32,266 nt of DNA from Clostridia bacterium (GTDB taxonomy: Bacteria > Bacillota > Clostridia > Christensenellales > CAG-1252), in contig JAGCXI010000044.1 of assembly GCA_017961365.1 (NCBI GenBank), forward strand, positions 1 through 32,266, given 5' to 3'. Shown here in pieces: positions 1 through 8,672 of this stretch; the first letter of the stretch is position 1, and each line of letters starts with the position of its first letter. A model generated the notes under the pieces. It did not search any database, was not told the origin of the DNA, and worked only from the letters and a program-made list of their open reading frames with translations. The position numbers and the translations under genes are program-made.

Positions 1-2
1 AA

Positions 3-8
3 TATAAT
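3..8 (+). promoter_or_regulatory. Possible -10 box of the TIR operon
   Basis: A TATAAT hexamer lies at the extreme left edge, about 65 bases before the first start codon. Any -35 box would be outside the window, so this rests on one hexamer plus its position in front of a long same-strand gene cluster. Confidence 0.35.
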
Positions 9-72
9 TTGAATTTATTACGTGGGGACGCTCGTGTGCGCGAAGCGGCTCCTTTGAAAAGGACGAAAGAGA

Positions 73-1203
73 ATGGCTGTTACTCTCAATGAAACGATCG
101 AAAAAGGGAAGTTCCTGATGATCTCTTATCGGAGCATCGACAGCCATATCGTTTTGGAAGACATTCGTCGGATGCAGGCGCTCGGTCTGCGTCTTTGGTA
201 CGACGCGGCGATGGAGCTCGGCGATAATTGGAAGCACGTGGCGGAAAAGGTCATCAAGCATCCGAATTGCGCCGGCGTCATTTTTTATAACAGCGAGAAT
301 TCTTTTGTGAGCAAGCCTTGTTTCTTGGAGCGCGGCTGGGCGAGAGAGCAGGCGGCGGTGATGAAGGAGAAAGGCGAGCCTTATATTTGTTTCTCCGTGA
401 ATATCGGCGGCAGATCCACAAACGAGATCATTCGTGACACCTATGCGCTCGCGGGCGAAGGAAATGTCGAAGCTTTCTTCCCCTTCGAATATTTGCGAGA
501 CGTCGTGGATATGTTCAATGAGGACGTGATCTGCGTGCGTCGCACGGGCACGGCGCAAGAGACGGCGGAGGCGATCTTGAATAAAACGCGCTCGCTCGGC
601 GTCGTGGATGATGAAGAAGTCATGCTGGAAGATCTCGAGCAGAAAGGGATCATCGTCACGGAAGAGAATAATAAGGTGCTTTACGCCGGCTTGTATCCCC
701 GTGAGATCGCGGACGTGGACGTCTCCCATAAAAATCTCGGTAAGGAATGGTTCACGGAGCGCGGCGAGCATTATTGCTATCTCGGCGGCGTTTATTATCA
801 TTGCGACCCCATTCGCTTCGTTTATCTCGAAAAGACGGATGATGGGCTTCGCTTTATGGCGGATCGCGTGCTTTTCTCCTCCACGGGCGAGGCGCTTCCT
901 TCCGCTTTGGCGCTTTTCACGAAAGAGGCGTTTCGCTCGGCGAAAAAGGCTTTCCCCGTCAAGACGGCGGAGCTTCCCTCCGAGCGCGTTTTTTCGGAGA
1001 ACAAAGGCAAGTTCGACGCCTTTTGCAAGACTTCGGATTTCGCGGAGAAGCAGACGCGTTTTTGGCTGTCCGACAGAGGAAAGGGCGGCAGAGCCTTGCA
1101 GATGAACGTCAATGAGAGCATGAACGTGAATGAAAGAGGCTTCAATCAGAAATTCAAATTGGGCGTAAGACCCATAGTAACATTCGATTTCAATAAAAAA
1201 TAA
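73..1203 (+). CDS. TIR-domain protein with C-terminal DUF6273-like domain
   Basis: The 376-residue protein has two parts. Residues 13-150 look like a TIR fold: a first strand FLMISYRSID, a BB-loop-like stretch LWYDAAMELGDNW (41-53), and SKPCFLE (80-86). The latter matches the S-x-x-C-x-x-E pattern that carries the catalytic glutamate of NAD-cleaving TIR domains, making E86 the candidate. Residues about 220-376 resemble DUF6273: aromatic-rich strands, FWLSDRG, and a GVRPIVTFDF ending typical of that family. Known bacterial TIR domains often hydrolyse NAD or make signalling nucleotides. A toxic or signalling effector role is inferred. A purine-rich site (AAAAGGACGAAAG) precedes the ATG. The next gene starts 12 bases downstream, so this is the first gene of an operon. 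TIR assignment is fairly secure; the DUF6273 call is from motif memory. Confidence 0.82.
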   Translation: MAVTLNETIEKGKFLMISYRSIDSHIVLEDIRRMQALGLRLWYDAAMELGDNWKHVAEKVIKHPNCAGVIFYNSENSFVSKPCFLERGWAREQAAVMKEKGEPYICFSVNIGGRSTNEIIRDTYALAGEGNVEAFFPFEYLRDVVDMFNEDVICVRRTGTAQETAEAILNKTRSLGVVDDEEVMLEDLEQKGIIVTEENNKVLYAGLYPREIADVDVSHKNLGKEWFTERGEHYCYLGGVYYHCDPIRFVYLEKTDDGLRFMADRVLFSSTGEALPSALALFTKEAFRSAKKAFPVKTAELPSERVFSENKGKFDAFCKTSDFAEKQTRFWLSDRGKGGRALQMNVNESMNVNERGFNQKFKLGVRPIVTFDFNKK

Positions 1204-1215
1204 AGGAGAAAGGAA

Positions 1216-3312
1216 ATGGCTGGGATCAAAACGGACGTCAGAGCGATGAATGCTCTGAGCAAGGCAATGAAGGATATCGTCGTCGACAAGAAAGAGGACA
1301 GTATCTTCTATGAATATGAGGACAAAGGTGTCATCGGCAAGAAGATACTCGAGGCTCTCCTTGCGAAAAGGAAGACTTCGGAGAACGGAAATTCCTTCGA
1401 CTTCAGCGACTCGATCAAGCAGTCGGGTCTTCTTTCCGTCACGCAGGTCTTGCAGACCGTGCTGATCTTGATCAATGATTATAAGATCGAATGCACGGAG
1501 GAAGTCTTGTCGCTTTGCGACGATCTCGTGAAAGAGCTCTTCGCGCACGTGGAGAACCCGAAAGGAAATTACAGCCTCTTTTATGACGAGGGGATCCCCG
1601 CGAAGGATATCCCGGAAGGAAATTTCCTTTTGGACGCCACGCCTTACGACGTGACTTTCCCCGCTTGTTTCTCTTATATCGATTCCATCACCTGGACGCT
1701 TCCCGTCGCGCTCGACCTTCTTCGCACGAATCTCACGGCGGGGGTGGAGTTCTTTGACAAAGCGACGGAGAAGAAGCTCATCGCGCTTTCGAAATTCTGC
1801 GTCAAGTATCTGAATCTTGCCTTTGTCGCCACGCCGCAGAGCAGCAAGATGTCTTGCGGATGGAATTTCACTTGGAAGTGCGTGAACCCCTCGCTTTATT
1901 ATACGTACGCCGTGGGCGAATGCTTCCAAAGCGTCAAAGCGAATTACGAGGAGTACGTGGACGCCAAGACGGGCGCGCCCCTTTCGGAGACCGAGAGCGG
2001 AAAGCGTTTCGCCGCCATCCTCGTCGAGATCAATGACGATCTGCCGTACGGCGATCCGACCTCTCCCGTCGGCAGGCTCAGAAACGATCTTTTGAAGGCG
2101 GCGGAAGGCGTATGGGAGGTGACGCAAGACCGCATCGACGATCGCTTCTTTAATTACGACCTCTCCGTTGTGGATGACGAGACCGTGCGCCACAGCCAGT
2201 CCAGCGACGTTCTCTTTAATATGGTCTTCATCGTGAATATCGTGATCTCCAGCGGCTTGAACGAAGTCTTGAAGGAGAAAGTCCAGAAAGCCGTGGGCGC
2301 CGATCGCGAAAAGTATCAGAAAGAATATGACGATATGTTCGAGCTGCTCCAGCTCGCCATCCAGCGCACGTCGCGTTTCTATAACGACTTAAAGGCGGTG
2401 GGAAGAGACTATATCGTGGATCAATATTACGCCGTCTTTAACGAGGATTACGTCTATCACAAAGTCCTCGCGAAAGAGCTCCGCAAGAGAAGGATCCGCA
2501 TGATGAGCCTTCTTCCCGTCATCATTTCCACCTTCACGCTCCTCGGCGAGTACATGGTGAAATATCCGCAGATCGATATGATTAAGTATCTCGACAGCAT
2601 GATGAGCGATCGTATCCTCGATGAGAATGGGCAGTACACTTGGCTCTGGGAGAAGGACTGCTATTATGCGACTTCCACTTACTATTACGTCTCTTCGCTC
2701 GCGGGCTTCTATCGTTACTATGAGACCTATGAGTCTCGTTTCTCCAAGATCGACACGGAGAATAACGCTTATAAGGCGCGCATCCAAGAGGCGCAATACA
2801 CCGCGTTGACCGCGGAGGGCGGCGAGATCGAGAAGCTCAAGAAAGAGATCGCGCGCTTGCAGGCGGAGAATGCGGAGCAGGCGGCGAAGATCGCGGCGGG
2901 CTCTCCCGTCGAGAACGCCATTGCGGATCTTTGCAAGAATTCCATTCGGGAAAACTTGCTTCCCGCTTTCAATGATCTTCTCTCCGGCATCCTGACTTCG
3001 ATGGATCCCGCGGAAGGGAAGCGTCTCTCGAAAGAAGAGAAGGCGTTCTCCGAGAATATGAAGCTCTTGCTCGTGCGCTCCCTCTTCGGCGCGGAGACGT
3101 ATGAGACGGCGGGCGACTGCAAAGAGGATCTCGACGGCAAGAATCAAAAAGACGCTTATAACAAACTCGTCAATTATCTCAGAAAAGATATCCGCACTAT
3201 CCTTGCGCTCTATGTCGGACAGGTCACCAAGTCCGTCACGCATGCGAGCGACTTTGTCGTGACGCAGGGCTATGACGGCATCCGCTCGGCGCTTTCCCGC
3301 AAGAAAGATTGA
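1216..3312 (+). CDS. Unknown 698-residue protein with coiled coil (TIR operon)
   Basis: I do not recognise a family. The protein is soluble-looking, with no signal peptide or clear membrane helix. Most of it reads as alpha-helical. A strong coiled coil runs about residues 515-565, with heptads around IEKLKKEIARLQAENAEQAA. A Cys/Trp/Tyr-rich patch near 212-235 includes MSCGWNFTWKC. The start follows a good site (AAAGGAGAAAGGAA) 12 bases after the TIR gene, so the two are co-transcribed. The gene ends 26 bases before the KGGAGR ATPase. Length, helical character and position suggest a scaffold or sensor partner of that ATPase, which is inference only. Codon use matches the neighbouring core genes. 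Confidence 0.85.
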   Translation: MAGIKTDVRAMNALSKAMKDIVVDKKEDSIFYEYEDKGVIGKKILEALLAKRKTSENGNSFDFSDSIKQSGLLSVTQVLQTVLILINDYKIECTEEVLSLCDDLVKELFAHVENPKGNYSLFYDEGIPAKDIPEGNFLLDATPYDVTFPACFSYIDSITWTLPVALDLLRTNLTAGVEFFDKATEKKLIALSKFCVKYLNLAFVATPQSSKMSCGWNFTWKCVNPSLYYTYAVGECFQSVKANYEEYVDAKTGAPLSETESGKRFAAILVEINDDLPYGDPTSPVGRLRNDLLKAAEGVWEVTQDRIDDRFFNYDLSVVDDETVRHSQSSDVLFNMVFIVNIVISSGLNEVLKEKVQKAVGADREKYQKEYDDMFELLQLAIQRTSRFYNDLKAVGRDYIVDQYYAVFNEDYVYHKVLAKELRKRRIRMMSLLPVIISTFTLLGEYMVKYPQIDMIKYLDSMMSDRILDENGQYTWLWEKDCYYATSTYYYVSSLAGFYRYYETYESRFSKIDTENNAYKARIQEAQYTALTAEGGEIEKLKKEIARLQAENAEQAAKIAAGSPVENAIADLCKNSIRENLLPAFNDLLSGILTSMDPAEGKRLSKEEKAFSENMKLLLVRSLFGAETYETAGDCKEDLDGKNQKDAYNKLVNYLRKDIRTILALYVGQVTKSVTHASDFVVTQGYDGIRSALSRKKD

Positions 3313-3338
3313 TCGAAGACAGAAAGGAGGAATCCGAA

Positions 3339-4256
3339 ATGAAATCACTCACTTTTTTCAGCTATAAAGGCGGCGCGGGCAGGACGTCCGCTCTCGCGAA
3401 TCTCATCCCCATCCTCGGCGATGAGGACCATCTGAACGCCACGCCCGAGACCCCGATCGTCCTCGTGGATATGGACATCGACTCCGCAGGTCTGACCTAT
3501 CTTCTCGATAAGGCGGATGAGGCGTATCGTTCGAATTGTTACGTTCAGTACTGCCTCGGACAGGGCATCCCCGGGCATACGAATACGAGCGCGCCCATCG
3601 ATAAACATCCTTTCTTCTCGCAGCTTTGCAAAGTGGGCGCTTTTTTCGGCTTGGAAGAGGATGCCGTGCTTTTCCTTCCCGCGAAAGACGGCGGAATGAT
3701 CGAGGATTCCAATAGCTCGAATTACGACGCGAAGACCTCGCCGCATCTCACGACCCTTCTTCAGCTTTGTGAGGATTATGACTGCGCCGCGGTGGTTTTC
3801 GACTCGGCGGCAGGCGATCAAATGACGGCGAAATGGAGCACGAACAGCACGCAGATCATGGTCTGTTGCATGCGCCCCACCAAGCAATTCCGCGAAGGAA
3901 CGATCCGTTATCTCAAAAGATTCGAGCAAGAGAATAATATGAAGGACATCATCATCGTCCCCAATGTCGTGCCCCCGATGCGGATGAATATCGACGGTGA
4001 TTCTTATCCCATCACCGCGAAGTTGAATCTGAAGAACGCCATCAAGATGAATCTCGACGAGGACAAGAACACTCTCCATCTCGAGATGCTTACGGGCGAC
4101 GAATTCGGCATCCCGATGGTGCCGCGCTTTATGTGGCTCGAAGGCGTGCTTGCGAATATCGATTCGCGGAATGAAGACGAAGAAGCCGCTTATAATAAGT
4201 ACGTCCTCCTTGCGGACATCATCAGGGACAATACGGACGACTCTTTTAATGCGTAA
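3339..4256 (+). CDS. ParA/MinD-like ATPase with variant KGGAGR P-loop
   Basis: The 305-residue protein starts MKSLTFFSYKGGAGRTSALAN. This is a deviant Walker A motif (residues 10-17) in which the signature Lys10 is kept but the usual P-loop Lys is Arg15. IVLVDMDIDSAG (about 38-50) matches the conserved Asp strand after Walker A in SIMIBI ATPases, and CAAVVFDSAAGD fits Walker B. The Arg replacement defines a known variant group usually called KGGVGR ATPases, which recur in predicted nucleotide-dependent conflict systems; this one has Ala for Val. An upstream ATG-like start at 3309 overlaps the previous gene, but the ATG at 3339 has a textbook AGAAAGGAGG site and begins at the expected first strand, so I chose it. 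The role as switch or sensor ATPase in the operon is inferred. Confidence 0.88.
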   Translation: MKSLTFFSYKGGAGRTSALANLIPILGDEDHLNATPETPIVLVDMDIDSAGLTYLLDKADEAYRSNCYVQYCLGQGIPGHTNTSAPIDKHPFFSQLCKVGAFFGLEEDAVLFLPAKDGGMIEDSNSSNYDAKTSPHLTTLLQLCEDYDCAAVVFDSAAGDQMTAKWSTNSTQIMVCCMRPTKQFREGTIRYLKRFEQENNMKDIIIVPNVVPPMRMNIDGDSYPITAKLNLKNAIKMNLDEDKNTLHLEMLTGDEFGIPMVPRFMWLEGVLANIDSRNEDEEAAYNKYVLLADIIRDNTDDSFNA

Positions 4257-4268
4257 ATAGGAGTGCTT

Positions 4269-6458
4269 ATGGAGAAGAATGATTCCAAAATCAAAAATGC
4301 GGAGCTCATGAACGAATTGAGACGGCTCATTCCCGATGAGAATCTCCGTCTTTATATCTTCGGTGAGAATGACGAAGACGTCCTTGCCAAGAAGAGCTTG
4401 TGGAAAGGGGTCAATTATTATAAATACATCAATAACGCCCTGAACCTCAGCTTTATGTATATCTACGCCTGTTATCGCCGCATGATCGATAATATCGCGG
4501 AGATCGATCTTTCCTCTTTTTCTTCCAATGCGAAGCGGGTCTATGACATCCTCAGCAAGCTTTATATCGGGCGCGCGGTGAATACCGAGCTCATCCAGTT
4601 CGTCTTGATGGATCTTTATATCGACCTTACGGGTGAGAATTCCCTCGGCGAATATATTCCCGATTTTATGCAGACGAGTCGGCGCATCGATTTCCACAGC
4701 TATTTCCGCAAGATCATGGAATGGCAGAAGACCTCCCGTCTGGAGAATTCCTTGGAAGAGATGCAGGGGATGTTCATGAAGCTCCTCCCGAGCCTCACTT
4801 TCCTCCGCAACGTCTCGCTCGAAGGGGAGAACGATGATTTCGTCTTCCACGTGCATAGCTGGACGGACGACAGCAAATTTTATTGCAATCGCACCATCAT
4901 CAAAGTAAATATGGGCAGACGCCAGCGCTTCTATTTCTTGGAGAGCCTGACGGTGACGAATTCCAAGCTGATGCTCTCTTATAATACGGTGGACGGCAGC
5001 GGCTGTATCAATTATTATATCGCCGAGGATGAGCCCGAGACCCTTGAGCTCGGAGAGGATAATTCCATCTCCATCAATCGAAACTGCGGCGACGTCTTCT
5101 GCGAGATCACGGGACAACGCCTCGAGGGCGAGGAGACGCAGGAGCAGAAGGGCTTCATCGAGGATATCCACACCATCAATTATCGTTATATCAAGAATCT
5201 TGCTCTCTCCATCTCGGATTCGATGACGGATGACGACAAGAGGAATCTTTATAACCGCTTTTATTCTGCCTATCCCGGGTCCTTCGCTTCCAATGATCCG
5301 ATGGCGACGGAATTCTCCGCAGAACATTATAATTGGGATAACGTGAGCATCATCTTGCTCATCGAGGCGAGCCCGACGAAAGTGCTTTACGAGCTCCTTT
5401 ATTATAATCCGCATATCATGCATCCGCTCTTAAAAGAGCTGGGGATCCGCTTCCATCAGAGTCTCCCGATCTGTCGCTTGTCGCAGAAGGAGCTCGACGA
5501 GAAGATCAAGGAGTCCTATGTCGGAAATAAGCTCACGGGCTTTATTCGTCAGGAAGAGCAGAATACGGGCGCATTTTCCGAGAAAAGAAACGCCGAGATC
5601 AAGGCGCGCCTCATCGTGGACAGCCTGAATGCCTGCTCCGCGCCGGAGAAGACGCGGCACGGCGTGAGCCTTTGGAGCATCGACGAGGTGATCCTCTCCA
5701 TCGAGAAATTGAAATACAATCGGGATCGGGAAGTTCGGTTCAAGATGCTTTCCGAGATCATGGGCGGCGTCTTCCGTCGTTTGATCTGTTTCTATCGCGG
5801 CATCTTCGCATATGCCGCCGTGATGGATAATTTCGACGTAACCGCTTTTTCCCGCGCGATGAACGAAGAGGAGATCAAGGAATATCAAAAGCAGGCGATC
5901 GACGCCTTCCACCGCGAGGCGAAGGCTTGGGCGGATCGCTTGAAAGAGATCCCCGTTCCCTCCGACGCTTTCAAACAGCTCTGCGAGGATTGCGCCTTTA
6001 ATTCGGGTAGCGTGCGCGACGAGACCAAGTATATGCGCAGCGTGATCGGGAAGTCCGAGATCATCATCGGCGTGGATCTCAAAAAGCTCTTGGACGTCGG
6101 CTTCGATTGGACGGAGAAGAGCAATCAGAATATCGATAAACTCATTGCAAATTCGATGCGCTTCCTGCAATACATCAAGAACGGCGGCTTTAAGACGCAT
6201 AACGTCGTGGAGGCAGTATATCCCGCCTGCGCCATTTATATCAGTAATTTCAGCAATCGCGACGGCTATAAGACCATGACCTTCCTCCTTACGGGAGAAG
6301 AAGGACAGGAGGATAAAGAGATCAAGATCCTGACGGACTTCGAGTATCGCATGGGCGAGGCGTATTACTGCTTGCCTAACGTGGCGCGCTCGAATAAGAA
6401 TTGGTGGATCGAGCCCTTTATCGTGAATTGCAGAGATTTCGACGCGCTTTTCGATTGA
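4269..6458 (+). CDS. Unknown 729-residue protein (TIR operon)
   Basis: No family is recognised. The protein begins MEKNDSKIKNAELMNELRRL and is rich in Tyr, Asn, Glu and Ile. Helical N-terminal and C-terminal thirds flank a region around residues 190-280 that looks beta-rich (FVFHVHSWTDDSKFYCNR and RQRFYFLESLTVTNSK). The C-terminus is aromatic (NWWIEPFIVNCRDFDALFD). There is no signal peptide or obvious membrane span. The ATG at 4269 has TAGGAG five bases upstream. A GTG at 4263 in frame is possible but would use the ribosome site as coding sequence. The gene starts 12 bases after the KGGAGR ATPase and ends 30 bases before the SpeD-like gene, so it probably works with both. Target recognition or ATPase regulation is a guess from size and position. 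Confidence 0.85.
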   Translation: MEKNDSKIKNAELMNELRRLIPDENLRLYIFGENDEDVLAKKSLWKGVNYYKYINNALNLSFMYIYACYRRMIDNIAEIDLSSFSSNAKRVYDILSKLYIGRAVNTELIQFVLMDLYIDLTGENSLGEYIPDFMQTSRRIDFHSYFRKIMEWQKTSRLENSLEEMQGMFMKLLPSLTFLRNVSLEGENDDFVFHVHSWTDDSKFYCNRTIIKVNMGRRQRFYFLESLTVTNSKLMLSYNTVDGSGCINYYIAEDEPETLELGEDNSISINRNCGDVFCEITGQRLEGEETQEQKGFIEDIHTINYRYIKNLALSISDSMTDDDKRNLYNRFYSAYPGSFASNDPMATEFSAEHYNWDNVSIILLIEASPTKVLYELLYYNPHIMHPLLKELGIRFHQSLPICRLSQKELDEKIKESYVGNKLTGFIRQEEQNTGAFSEKRNAEIKARLIVDSLNACSAPEKTRHGVSLWSIDEVILSIEKLKYNRDREVRFKMLSEIMGGVFRRLICFYRGIFAYAAVMDNFDVTAFSRAMNEEEIKEYQKQAIDAFHREAKAWADRLKEIPVPSDAFKQLCEDCAFNSGSVRDETKYMRSVIGKSEIIIGVDLKKLLDVGFDWTEKSNQNIDKLIANSMRFLQYIKNGGFKTHNVVEAVYPACAIYISNFSNRDGYKTMTFLLTGEEGQEDKEIKILTDFEYRMGEAYYCLPNVARSNKNWWIEPFIVNCRDFDALFD

Positions 6459-6488
6459 TATGCCCGAAGACGGGGCGAAGGAGAGATT

Positions 6489-7283
6489 ATGTTACATTAT
6501 ATGTTGGACGCATATGGGACGGACGAGGAAAACGCCAATAATCTGATGTGTGTGAATGAGCTCTTCATCAAGGTGATGCAGGACTTGTCCCTTTCTCCCG
6601 TGATGCCCCCGTTCCTTTTGCCGTATTATTATTGCGAGGACGCTTATGACGGCGGGATCTCGGCTTTTTGCTTTTGCAAAGGCGGGCACGTGACCATTCA
6701 TACTTTTCCGTATAAAGGCTGTTATTTCGCGGACGTTTTCTGCGATGAATTCTTTACGTCGCAGGAGGCGGAGAAGGCCTTTACCAATCGTTTGTACGCG
6801 CGAAAAGTCCAGTCCGAGCTCGTGGACAGACGTTTTTCGGATTCTTTCCCCGAAAGGAGTGACGCGGACTCGGCGGATTTCGGGCCGCATTATCTCATCA
6901 ACGTCAGCGACGTGGATATGACGATGGAGAAGATCAATCTCCTTTTGGATTCCATTCCGGAGAAGATCGATATGCTCCCCATTTCGCGCCCTTACGTCAT
7001 CTTCGACACGAATAAAGATCCCCGCTACATCTCCGGCATCGTGCTCGTGGCGCAGTCGCATATCTCCATTCATTACGAGATCAAGGCGAGAAGGCTTTAT
7101 ATGGACATCTTCTCTTGTAAGTTTCTCGACGATAAGAAGATACGCGCGCTCATCGAGAGTCTGTACGGGGATAAAGCGGAGTACCATCTCGTGATCCGCG
7201 GCGCGAAATACGCTTGGAATTCCAAGACGTCGCGCGAGCAATACGCCCGCAGCTCGGCGTGGAGGAATAACAGCATCAAATAA
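6489..7283 (+). CDS. Tandem SpeD-like (AdoMet decarboxylase-like) protein
   Basis: The 264 residues contain two successive copies of the bacterial S-adenosylmethionine decarboxylase (SpeD) core. In copy 1 (about 1-115), GGISAFCFCKGGHVTIHTFP plus YFADVFCDEF aligns with the SpeD pattern G-V-S-G, E-S-H-x-x-I-H-T-W-P and D-x-F-x-C, but the pyruvoyl-forming Ser is Gly66. In copy 2 (about 135-235), YISGIVLVAQSHISIHYEI plus LYMDIFSCKF keeps Ser190, His195 and Cys210, which correspond to the SpeD cleavage serine and the catalytic His and Cys. The usual Glu before the Ser is Gln189, and the W-P-E segment is lost. Known SpeD proteins are about 120-140 residues, so this is a duplication-fusion with one degenerate site. 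Neighbours are conflict-type genes, not spermidine genes, so a role in sensing or altering AdoMet is more likely than polyamine synthesis. A purine-rich GAAGGAGAGA precedes the ATG. Confidence 0.78.
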   Translation: MLHYMLDAYGTDEENANNLMCVNELFIKVMQDLSLSPVMPPFLLPYYYCEDAYDGGISAFCFCKGGHVTIHTFPYKGCYFADVFCDEFFTSQEAEKAFTNRLYARKVQSELVDRRFSDSFPERSDADSADFGPHYLINVSDVDMTMEKINLLLDSIPEKIDMLPISRPYVIFDTNKDPRYISGIVLVAQSHISIHYEIKARRLYMDIFSCKFLDDKKIRALIESLYGDKAEYHLVIRGAKYAWNSKTSREQYARSSAWRNNSIK

Positions 7284-7294
7284 TCGAGGCAAAT

Positions 7295-8623
7295 ATGCAG
7301 GTCTTTTCTATCTTATTACCTTTGGCGATGATCTTCGTCCTATCCGGAATTCTTTGCGGAGCTTGCAAGAAGCTGCACATTCCTTTCGTCGTGGGCGAGC
7401 TGCTCGCCGGCATTTTGCTTGGGCTGGTGCGGCTGATCCCGGGGCAGACGATCATCACGAGCTTCACGGAAGGCGGGCTCGCTTTCTTCGCAAAGATCGG
7501 CGTGATCCTCATCATGTTCTCCGCGGGGCTCGGCACGGACATAAAGATGGTGAAACAGACGGGGAAAGCCGCCGTCATCGTGACTCTTCTCGGCGTCGCG
7601 GTGCCTATCATTTTCGGCTTCCTTGTGGCGTGCCTTTTCCTGAATCACGGCTTTGCGGGGCTCACTGCCTCGAAGGCGGTGAGTTATTTCTTTTACGGCG
7701 TTATTTTGACGGCGACGTCGGTCAGCGTGACCGTCGCCACCTTGAAAGAAATGGGCAAGCTGAATGGAAAAGTGGGGACGACCATCGTCACCGCTGCCAT
7801 TTTGGATGATATCATCGGCGTCATTCTTCTGAGTTTCGCCGCAGGGCTCGGCGGCGAAGGCGGGAATGTCGGCATTGTCATTTTGAAGACGGTGATCTTC
7901 TTCGCCGTGGCGATCCCGCTCGGATTCTTGCTGAGATGGCTTTTCAAGAAGCTCTCTGCGATGGGGGTTCCGAAAAATTTCCTGAAAATATTCGGCGTGG
8001 CGCTCGCTTTCGTATACGCCTATGCAGCGGAGGAATTCTGCGGCGTGGCGGACATCACGGGGGCATTCTTTATCGGGCTTATGCTTTCGGGGACGGAAGA
8101 AGCGAAGGAGATGGATGCTTTCACGGGCACGCTTTGCTTATTCTTCTTGCCTGTCTTTTTTGCAAATATCGGGATCACGACGCAGTTCTCCGCCATTGAT
8201 ACGGGGATATTGGTCTTCGGCATCTGTTACGTCGCCGCGGGGCTGCTCAGCAAGGTCATCGGATGCGGTTCGGGCGCTTTGCTCTGTCACTTCGATCTTA
8301 AAGAGTCTACGGCGGTGGGCGTCGGCATGATGGTGCGCGCCGAAGTCCTTTTGATTTGCGCGGAGAAGGGGATACAGTCCGGGATGGTGGACGCGAATAT
8401 TATGCCCTTTATCCTCGCCATCATATTGATCTCGTCGCTTATCACCCCCGTCATTTTGAAAGTGATGGTGGGACGACGCTCCGCGCCCGACCTCCCGCTT
8501 GCGGGGGAGAGCCTTTCGGGAGAAAACGCCCCGACGGAAATCCCTGCGGCGGAGCTTACTACCGAGCCGCTCGCGGAAGACTGTCTTGAAGAGGGCGGTT
8601 CCGAAAATAAGGCGGAGGAATGA
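7295..8623 (+). CDS. Cation/proton antiporter, CPA2 (KefB-like) type
   Basis: The 442-residue membrane protein has about 12 hydrophobic segments from residue 2 to 390. Its sequence fits the Na+/H+ exchanger family, including the helix MIFVLSGILCGACKKLHIPF, VVGELLAGILLG, AAILDDIIGVILL with paired acidic residues, and a broken GTDIKM/FSAGL region. It should exchange protons for K+ or Na+ across the cytoplasmic membrane. It lacks the C-terminal RCK/TrkA-N regulatory domain of classical KefB/KefC; instead an acidic, probably disordered tail follows residue 400. The start lies 11 bases after the SpeD-like gene with only a weak GAGG site, so it is probably the last gene of the same transcript. A strong terminator follows. 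Whether it belongs to the conflict system or is simply read through is open. Confidence 0.85.
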   Translation: MQVFSILLPLAMIFVLSGILCGACKKLHIPFVVGELLAGILLGLVRLIPGQTIITSFTEGGLAFFAKIGVILIMFSAGLGTDIKMVKQTGKAAVIVTLLGVAVPIIFGFLVACLFLNHGFAGLTASKAVSYFFYGVILTATSVSVTVATLKEMGKLNGKVGTTIVTAAILDDIIGVILLSFAAGLGGEGGNVGIVILKTVIFFAVAIPLGFLLRWLFKKLSAMGVPKNFLKIFGVALAFVYAYAAEEFCGVADITGAFFIGLMLSGTEEAKEMDAFTGTLCLFFLPVFFANIGITTQFSAIDTGILVFGICYVAAGLLSKVIGCGSGALLCHFDLKESTAVGVGMMVRAEVLLICAEKGIQSGMVDANIMPFILAIILISSLITPVILKVMVGRRSAPDLPLAGESLSGENAPTEIPAAELTTEPLAEDCLEEGGSENKAEE

Positions 8624-8672
8624 CATTCGGCGGGAAATCGGAGCAGGAGAAAAACTTTTAACGGAGATCGAA

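Noticed and set aside
3345-5423. Very long open frame (692 codons) on the minus strand
   Set aside because: It lies opposite the KGGAGR ATPase and the next gene, spans both, and reads as a shadow of their codon bias. It has no recognisable domain, and the plus strand has clear motifs and ribosome sites.
6489-7283. Ordinary spermidine-biosynthesis speD
   Set aside because: The length is twice normal, one site is dead, and no spermidine synthase is adjacent.
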